From Candidatus Zixiibacteriota bacterium (lineage in GTDB: Bacteria > Zixibacteria > MSB-5A5 > GN15 > JACZUZ01): a DNA stretch of 64,000 bases. Shown in pieces: positions 27,975 to 34,314 of the stretch. Within the stretch, counting starts at the first letter, position 1, and every line of letters begins with the position of its first letter. The stretch spans positions 124,001-188,000 of the forward strand of contig JAJRPM010000004.1 in the NCBI GenBank assembly GCA_024280775.1. Direction: 5' to 3'. The notes below the pieces were generated by a model, which worked only from the letters and a program-made list of their open reading frames with translations, made no database searches and was not told the origin of the DNA. Both the position numbers and the translations under genes were made by a program.

Positions 27975-28947
27975 TTTTTAGAATATCACGTGTATGATAA
28001 GTAAGAATAATTGACGCCCCGGCGCGAGTGATTGCGGTGAGATTCTCAAGTGTCAAAGCCTTCTCATCTCCCAGCCCCGCCTGAGCCATCAACTTCACCG
28101 AAGTATACTCTCCAGAAACATTATACGCCGCCACCGGAGCCGATGAAACATCGCGGAATGCCGCGATAATATCCAAGTAGGCCAGCGCCGGTTTGACCAT
28201 CACAATATCGGCCCCCTCGGAAATATCCAGCTCCAACTCTGTAAGCGCTTCACTGGAATTACGGAAATCCATTTGATAGGACTTTCTATCACCGAATTGC
28301 GGCGAACTATGCGCCGCCTCACGGAATGGCCCATAATAAGCCGAACTATACTTCGCCGTATAGGCCATAATCAATATGTTATCGAATCCCTCAGACTCCA
28401 GCGCCTGACGAATCGAACCAATACGCCCATCCATCATATCCGACGGAGCCACACAATCACACCCCGCGCGCGCCAAAGTCAAAGCCATCTCCGTTAGAAC
28501 CGCAACCGAGTCGTCATTAGTGACACCATGACCATCCACCAAACCGCAATGACCATGATCGGTATAACCACAAAGACACACATCCGCAGAAACAAACAAC
28601 TCCTCGCCGAATTTTTGCTTTAACTCAGCGCAGGCGCGCAACGCCGGGTTATCATCGGAGAGAGCGCTCGAAGCGCTCGCGTCCTTGCGATCGGTAACCC
28701 CGAAAAGCATGATGCGATGTATACCTAACTTCATATCCTCAGCGATACTCTCAAGCAGTTTATCAACTGATTCACGGTTAATCCCCGGCAATCCGGTTAT
28801 CTCCTCACGAACCCCCGAACCGTCACATACAAAATACGGCTGAATCAAACCCTCAGCGCTTAGTCTAGTCTCGGCAACCAAATCACGGATTACAGCGCTA
28901 CGTCGCAACCTGCGCGGTCGATGTATAGTAATAGCCTTGTTATCCAT
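27955..28947 (-). CDS. hemB: Delta-aminolevulinic acid dehydratase
   Basis: RPRRLRRS, ADVCLCGYTDHGHCG, VAPSDMMDGRI, YTAKYSSAYYGPFREAA, VKPALAYLDI. Confidence 0.97.
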   Translation of the reverse strand: MDNKAITIHRPRRLRRSAVIRDLVAETRLSAEGLIQPYFVCDGSGVREEITGLPGINRESVDKLLESIAEDMKLGIHRIMLFGVTDRKDASASSALSDDNPALRACAELKQKFGEELFVSADVCLCGYTDHGHCGLVDGHGVTNDDSVAVLTEMALTLARAGCDCVAPSDMMDGRIGSIRQALESEGFDNILIMAYTAKYSSAYYGPFREAAHSSPQFGDRKSYQMDFRNSSEALTELELDISEGADIVMVKPALAYLDIIAAFRDVSSAPVAAYNVSGEYTSVKLMAQAGLGDEKALTLENLTAITRAGASIILTYHTRDILKNEWLNG

Positions 28948-29755
28948 TGCAAGTTTCTTTCTCTTGCTGTCGGTTGCCTAACACATGCTTCAAAGCCATC
29001 TCCAAATCTGGCTCTGTCAACACCTCAGGCGCTCCCCAACCAATATCTTCAATCGCCTCAGCAGTGATTTCCCCAATGGCCACCACTCTTGCCTTAGGAG
29101 CCCCGAACAATTCTTCAAATCTCTCAGCGGTCTTCGGTGAGGTAAACAATATGCTATCATCTTGCGAGAAACCTAGCGCCGATTCCTGTGGGGGTATTTC
29201 TGGCTCTGCCCGATAGACAACAACTCTGCGGTAATCTACGCTGGTGTCGGCGAAAAGACTAACCGGATCAAAGCGCACAACCTCAGCTCCCACATACACC
29301 AAATTACACCTAACTTCCGAAACTCCGGCGAGCGTATTGAGCAACTCCTCAAATAGCGCCTCACTGATTGTAGTATGTGGTTGGATGGAAACGCTGAAAC
29401 CCAGCGCAACAAGAGAGCTCGCAGTTTTTGCCCCAACAACTGCAAACTTAGTCTCTGCGGAAACCGAAACGCCCTGTTCCTTTAATCCCTGGAAAAAACA
29501 CTCAACCCCGCGAGCGCTGGTGAAACACAGCCAGTCGATGGCGGCTAATTCTTTAGGTGTTAGAGAAAACTCAACCGGGGCATAGCGAAAAAGCGGCAGA
29601 GGTATAATACAAATTCCGAGCTCCCCCCCCCGCGTAGTAATATCCGTCAACTCTTCAGCTGAGCGGGTGACTCCTAGTCTTTGCTTGTTGTCAATCCGTT
29701 TGTCAGTCTGTTTATCTGTCTGTTTCATTGCCGCGCTCTCCATGCTCTGCAACAA
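28940..29755 (-). CDS. hemD: Uroporphyrinogen-III synthase
   Basis: LGVTRSAEEL...DWLCFTSARGVECFFQGL...FAVVGAKTASSL...FTSPKTAERF; position between hemC and hemB. Confidence 0.88.
   Translation of the reverse strand: MLQSMESAAMKQTDKQTDKRIDNKQRLGVTRSAEELTDITTRGGELGICIIPLPLFRYAPVEFSLTPKELAAIDWLCFTSARGVECFFQGLKEQGVSVSAETKFAVVGAKTASSLVALGFSVSIQPHTTISEALFEELLNTLAGVSEVRCNLVYVGAEVVRFDPVSLFADTSVDYRRVVVYRAEPEIPPQESALGFSQDDSILFTSPKTAERFEELFGAPKARVVAIGEITAEAIEDIGWGAPEVLTEPDLEMALKHVLGNRQQEKETCNG
29623..29631 (-). repeat. Homopolymeric C9 (G9 on coding strand) tract within hemD
   Basis: ...CGAGCTCCCCCCCCCGCG...; nine consecutive C. Confidence 0.95.
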
Positions 29756-29756
29756 T

Positions 29757-30695
29757 CTAGCCGACTTTCACACCGGTGAGAGCGTCATAGGATTCGGCTA
29801 CCAGAGCCGCAACGTCACTTCCGCTGACCTCAACTCTGCGAATCCCCGGCGAGCCATCCTCATCCTCAACTCCCAGAGTCGCCACAAAACGTTGCGTCCC
29901 GCCTGTCTCCACTTCGCAATAAACACCCAGAGGCAATGAACAACCGGCGTCAAATTTCTTCAGCAAACCACGCTCCAGCGCGATTTCTATGCTGGTTTTC
30001 TCATCCGAGAGCTTGCTCAAAATCGCATTGAGCTCAGTGTCGGTCTCACGACTCTCAATTGCCAGAGTCCCCTGACCGGGAGCCGGCAAAAATACTTCAG
30101 GGTCAAGTTTGACCGCTTTCAATCCACTCAAATCTGAATTGAGCCGCTCAACTCCGGCGACAGCAATAATAATCGCATCAAAATCGCCACGCTTAACTTT
30201 ATCTATTCTAGTAGGCACATTGCCACGAATATCCTTGAGCTCCAGTTTTGGATTCAAATGGCGAATCTGACTTTTACGTCTCGCAGAGCTGGTGCCGATA
30301 ACCGCGCCGTCTTTCAGGGGTAGAGCGCCCGATGATCTAGCGCCTGTTTCAACCAACGCCTCCTCGCGAACCAGAAGCAATTCACGCCTATCCACCCGAA
30401 AACCTATCATCGGAAGAATCAAACCTTCAGGCAAAGTAGTTGTCAGGTCTTTAAGCGAATGCACCGCAATATCCACCTCACCACAAAGAATCGCTTCCTC
30501 TATTTCCTTGGTGAAAAAGCCAATTCCCTCAATCTTATCAAATGACATATTGGTGATTCTATCACCGGTTGTGACAATGACTTTGATTGTCGAAGAAATA
30601 CCACAACGCTCCTGCAGAATATCCTTGATAAAATTCGCCTGCCACAAAGCCAAGTCCGAGCCTCTTGAGCCAATTACTATATCACGCATTTGCAA
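29757..30695 (-). CDS. hemC: Hydroxymethylbilane synthase (porphobilinogen deaminase)
   Basis: IGSRGSDLALWQANFI, AVHSLKDLTTTLPEGL, GTSSARRKSQI, DIRGNVPTRIDKV, APGQGTLAIESR, FDAGCSLPLGVY. Confidence 0.97.
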   Translation of the reverse strand: MQMRDIVIGSRGSDLALWQANFIKDILQERCGISSTIKVIVTTGDRITNMSFDKIEGIGFFTKEIEEAILCGEVDIAVHSLKDLTTTLPEGLILPMIGFRVDRRELLLVREEALVETGARSSGALPLKDGAVIGTSSARRKSQIRHLNPKLELKDIRGNVPTRIDKVKRGDFDAIIIAVAGVERLNSDLSGLKAVKLDPEVFLPAPGQGTLAIESRETDTELNAILSKLSDEKTSIEIALERGLLKKFDAGCSLPLGVYCEVETGGTQRFVATLGVEDEDGSPGIRRVEVSGSDVAALVAESYDALTGVKVG

Positions 30696-32196
30696 CCTTC
30701 TTTACCGGACATTTTTTTACAGGATCTTCTATTACCACATCTTCTTTGGCAGTATCTGCTTTAGCGACATCTTCTCTACCAGCGCTTTTCTCAATAGAGC
30801 CGTGCCCCATCGGGCATTGCAAACGTTCGCCCTGCTCTGCTGTCTCAGGCTGTCCCTCAGGAAAACACTCTCTTTTGGCCTCCTCACACATCTCGGTCAA
30901 TGTATGCTCACCACCCCCCTGACACAAATGCGCCGAAACTGCATGACCGAACTGCGCCGAGGAAAAACCCACCACCTTACGAATCAGCGTCTCAATATGC
31001 GCTCCCACTTCCGACGGATAATCCGCCAGGTGCGCATCAAGCATCTTATTGCAAGTCTTAAGCGCGAATTCCATCGACTGCTGATATGACTCCTTGAGAG
31101 CCGGACGAATCGTACGCTCAATATGAGCCCGCTGGAATTTGCTCACCGCTCCATCGACAATCTCTCTGGCCTTGTCCACTTCACGGAACTTCTTGTGCAA
31201 ATTCGTATCTTTTCTGCTTTGCAATGAGGTAATATCAATTAACGTGGCCTTGAAAGAATCTTTGAAAACCTCATCAAAGTCGCGAGGAATAGCCAAATCC
31301 ACACAATACACTCCCGACTTGGTTCCATGTAGACGTTCATGGAATGCCACATCAAACAGCGGCTCAGGAGCGCTAGTGGCGCTGACAATTACATCCAACT
31401 CCGGCGGCGCAGCTAGAAAACCTTCCATACAGATAGTCGTACCATTAAACCTCTCAGCCAACGCCTGCGCCTTGCTGATAGTGCGATTTACAAACATGAT
31501 ATTCTGAACATTGAATTTCTTCAAATAGGTGGCAACTTTGACAGTCATCTCGCCGCTACCAACTAGAGCCACTCTAGTTGTTGAATCAAGTGCGTCTTTT
31601 TCCTCAAGCTCAGACATTACAAGTGAAGCCATCGAAACCGAGCCACGGCCCAGCTCGGTCTCGTTACGAACCTGGCGCGCAACCATCAGCGCCTCAGTAG
31701 CAAATGGCTCCAAACGCGCGCCAATTATCCCCAGCTCAATTCCTTCTTGAAGCGCATTCTTAAACTGCCCGGTAATCTGAGTCTCACCAACTACCAATGA
31801 CTCCAAAGCTGAAACTACCCGGAATACATGACGCATCGCGGCGGCTCCATTGGCAGTCTTCAAATCCGTAGGCTGGAAATCAAAATCACGACCCTTGCTG
31901 AAAAAGAAATCCAACAACCGATTACGAACATCCGATGCAGTCAAATCCTCATCGGTGGCGACAATAAACTCTACCCGATTGCAAGTAGCCAAATACAGTA
32001 GCTCTTCAACGCCAAGCCTGCCCTTTAATTCTGCAAGCTGAACAGCCCGCTCTTCGGGGGCTATTGTGAGACGCTCCAGCAACTGCATATTGCCATCGTT
32101 GACACTTACACCGATAGCGCGAATAACCGTATTCCGTGAACCGTGAATAGGAGTGATTTTTGAGGTTGCCTGATCTTTCACTGCTTGATCTTTCAC
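30682..32196 (-). CDS. hemA: Glutamyl-tRNA reductase with Cys-rich C-terminal extension
   Basis: LATCNRVEFIVAT, SLVVGETQITGQFK, GSGEMTVKVATYL; C-terminal tail ...ERLQCPMGHG...DPVKKCPVKKVANA. Confidence 0.95.
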   Translation of the reverse strand: MKDQAVKDQATSKITPIHGSRNTVIRAIGVSVNDGNMQLLERLTIAPEERAVQLAELKGRLGVEELLYLATCNRVEFIVATDEDLTASDVRNRLLDFFFSKGRDFDFQPTDLKTANGAAAMRHVFRVVSALESLVVGETQITGQFKNALQEGIELGIIGARLEPFATEALMVARQVRNETELGRGSVSMASLVMSELEEKDALDSTTRVALVGSGEMTVKVATYLKKFNVQNIMFVNRTISKAQALAERFNGTTICMEGFLAAPPELDVIVSATSAPEPLFDVAFHERLHGTKSGVYCVDLAIPRDFDEVFKDSFKATLIDITSLQSRKDTNLHKKFREVDKAREIVDGAVSKFQRAHIERTIRPALKESYQQSMEFALKTCNKMLDAHLADYPSEVGAHIETLIRKVVGFSSAQFGHAVSAHLCQGGGEHTLTEMCEEAKRECFPEGQPETAEQGERLQCPMGHGSIEKSAGREDVAKADTAKEDVVIEDPVKKCPVKKVANA

Positions 32197-32576
32197 TGCC
32201 TGAGCTCCTGAAAACTTTTATTATTACTGCAAATTCTTTTCTATATGTCTAATGTCTTTTTACTCAGACGTGATAGCTATTTCACGCCCTGTTACTGGCC
32301 GCAAATAGCGTTTAGTCCATTATTGTTTGTCAAGGTTATGTCACAGCTTTCAAAAATAACCGACTAAACAATCATTTTCTCTCTATTGAGAATCAACGAC
32401 TTACCAGCGCCACATATTACTATTATCGGCTCAGGCAATAGTGAGAATAACTTTTCATTTCATTTATTTCCGTGACAAAACTATTACATTACCTACCTTC
32501 AATTGTGTAGTCTTTCTGTCGATTAGAGAGAAATACAGCGTGGTTTCTCTCGTAGGAATCTGAAAAGGCGTCACAA

Positions 32577-34286
32577 ATGTCAGATACATTGCTAACCAAA
32601 GATAACCCAACCGAAGAAACATCGGAATTGCAAATGACCTCCATCGAGCCACGCTCAACTGTCACTACACAGGGAATCATGTTGCTGAATCTCGGCACAC
32701 CCTCTGCTCCAGAAACCGGCGCAGTGCGGCGCTATCTTCGCCAGTTCCTCTCGGACCCGCGCGTGATGGACATCAGTCCTATCGGAAGATTCTTCCTGCT
32801 AAATCTAATCATCCTGCCCTTCCGCTCCAGTAAATCCGCCGAGGCCTACCGCTTAGTTTGGACCGACCAAGGCTCGCCAATTATCTGCCACGGAGAAAAG
32901 CTAACCGAGCTGGTGCAACAACGTCTCAATTCGAAGCAACCCGGCGCCTACAAAGTAAAGCTAGCAATGCGCTATGGCGAGCCATCTATCCAACGAGTCA
33001 TGCGCGAATTTCGCGACGAAGGAATAGACGCAATCAAAGTAGTCACCCTCTTCCCCCAATACGCTTCGGCAACAGTAGGCAGCGCTATGGAGGAAGTCTA
33101 TCGCGTAGCAAACCTTGAATGGAATATGCCCGTAATAACCGCCACACCCGCCTACTATGACCATCCCGGTTACATTGGCGCCTTCGCGGATGTCACAAAA
33201 ACTGCTGTCGATTCTGATAACTACGACTACTATCTCTTTAGCTTCCACGGACTCCCCGAACGACATATTCGCAAAGCCGACGCCGAAGACAATCCCGGAC
33301 AGCCGGAGCATTGCCTAGCCGATGGCTCCTGCTGTGAATGTATCACTTCGCGCAATCGCAATTGCTATCGCGCCCAATGCTACGCCACAGCCAGAGGCAT
33401 AGCCCGTAAACTTAAACTAGAAGATGGAACATGGTCAGTGAGTTTCCAGTCACGCTTAGGCCGCGAAGCTTGGATTCCACCCTATACTGATAAGAAAATC
33501 GAAGAACTAGCACAAAACGGAATCAAATCACTAGCGATTCTCTCCCCCGCCTTTGTAGCAGACTGCCTGGAAACCTTAGAGGAACTAGGCATCCGCGGCA
33601 AAGAATCCTTCCTAGAGGCAGGCGGAGAGAAATTCAAAATGATACCGTCACTAAATACAAACCCCAAATGGGTAGAAACTGTAATAGAATTGGCAACAAC
33701 AAACAATCCATCCATTGCAAGAAGCGAAGCGCCAAATCAGTCAATGCCAGGAACGGAGCAACGAATCAGTCATTGCGAGGAGCAAAGCGACGCGGCAATC
33801 CCGTCGCCCATAGATCGGGGCTTTGAAAAAGAAAATCAACGGAGCAACAACATGACCGCACATACATTCGAACCATCCCTAAGCCGCAAAGGACTAATCA
33901 CACTCTCTGGATTAGTTTGGTCATCAGCCGGAGTAATGCTACTCATCCGCGCCATCCTAATGATTGACACCATAACTACCACCGGCATAGCGCTAATAAT
34001 CCTCGGACTGGTAGTAGGAACCCTAAAGAGCAAATTCGTCCTCTCAACAGTAGCCCGCAAAAACATCGAGCGCATCAAAACCATGTCACCCGATAAATCA
34101 AAAATCTGCCTCTTCGCCTTCCAACCGGTGATGTCCTATCTCCTGATAGCGCTAATGGTCACCGCCGGTGTAACCCTGCGCCACTACTTCCCCCACTCGA
34201 TCTACGTAATCTCCCTATACTTCGCCATAGGCGCCGCCCTACTATACTCCGGCCTAGAATACTTCCGCAGCGCCAGCCAGGTATAA
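32577..34286 (+). CDS. hemH: Ferrochelatase fused in frame to a C-terminal multi-TM domain
   Basis: GIMLLNLGTPSAPETGAVRRYLRQFLSDPRV, FSFHGLPERH, SFQSRLGREAWIPPYTD; C-terminal hydrophobic segments after about 33852. Confidence 0.94.
   Translation: MSDTLLTKDNPTEETSELQMTSIEPRSTVTTQGIMLLNLGTPSAPETGAVRRYLRQFLSDPRVMDISPIGRFFLLNLIILPFRSSKSAEAYRLVWTDQGSPIICHGEKLTELVQQRLNSKQPGAYKVKLAMRYGEPSIQRVMREFRDEGIDAIKVVTLFPQYASATVGSAMEEVYRVANLEWNMPVITATPAYYDHPGYIGAFADVTKTAVDSDNYDYYLFSFHGLPERHIRKADAEDNPGQPEHCLADGSCCECITSRNRNCYRAQCYATARGIARKLKLEDGTWSVSFQSRLGREAWIPPYTDKKIEELAQNGIKSLAILSPAFVADCLETLEELGIRGKESFLEAGGEKFKMIPSLNTNPKWVETVIELATTNNPSIARSEAPNQSMPGTEQRISHCEEQSDAAIPSPIDRGFEKENQRSNNMTAHTFEPSLSRKGLITLSGLVWSSAGVMLLIRAILMIDTITTTGIALIILGLVVGTLKSKFVLSTVARKNIERIKTMSPDKSKICLFAFQPVMSYLLIALMVTAGVTLRHYFPHSIYVISLYFAIGAALLYSGLEYFRSASQV
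33713..33803 (+). repeat. 29-bp tandem array (3 degenerate copies) of the same repeat family as 26501-26593, inside the hemH ORF
   Basis: CATTGCAAGAAGCGAAGCGCCAAATCAGT / CAATGCCAGGAACGGAGCAACGAATCAGT / CATTGCGAGGAGCAAAGCGACGCGGCAATC, unit starts 33713, 33742, 33771. Confidence 0.85.
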
Positions 34287-34314
34287 GCACACATTGAGAA
34301 CACAGGACGAGACA

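Noticed and set aside
30292-31089. 265-aa + strand ORF opposite hemC/hemA
   Set aside because: Antisense shadow of two well-recognised conserved genes; no recognisable motif.
33713-33803. 29-bp period array considered as a CRISPR remnant
   Set aside because: Units are contiguous with no spacers and match the dispersed repeat at 26501, so it is a tandem REP/MITE-like array.
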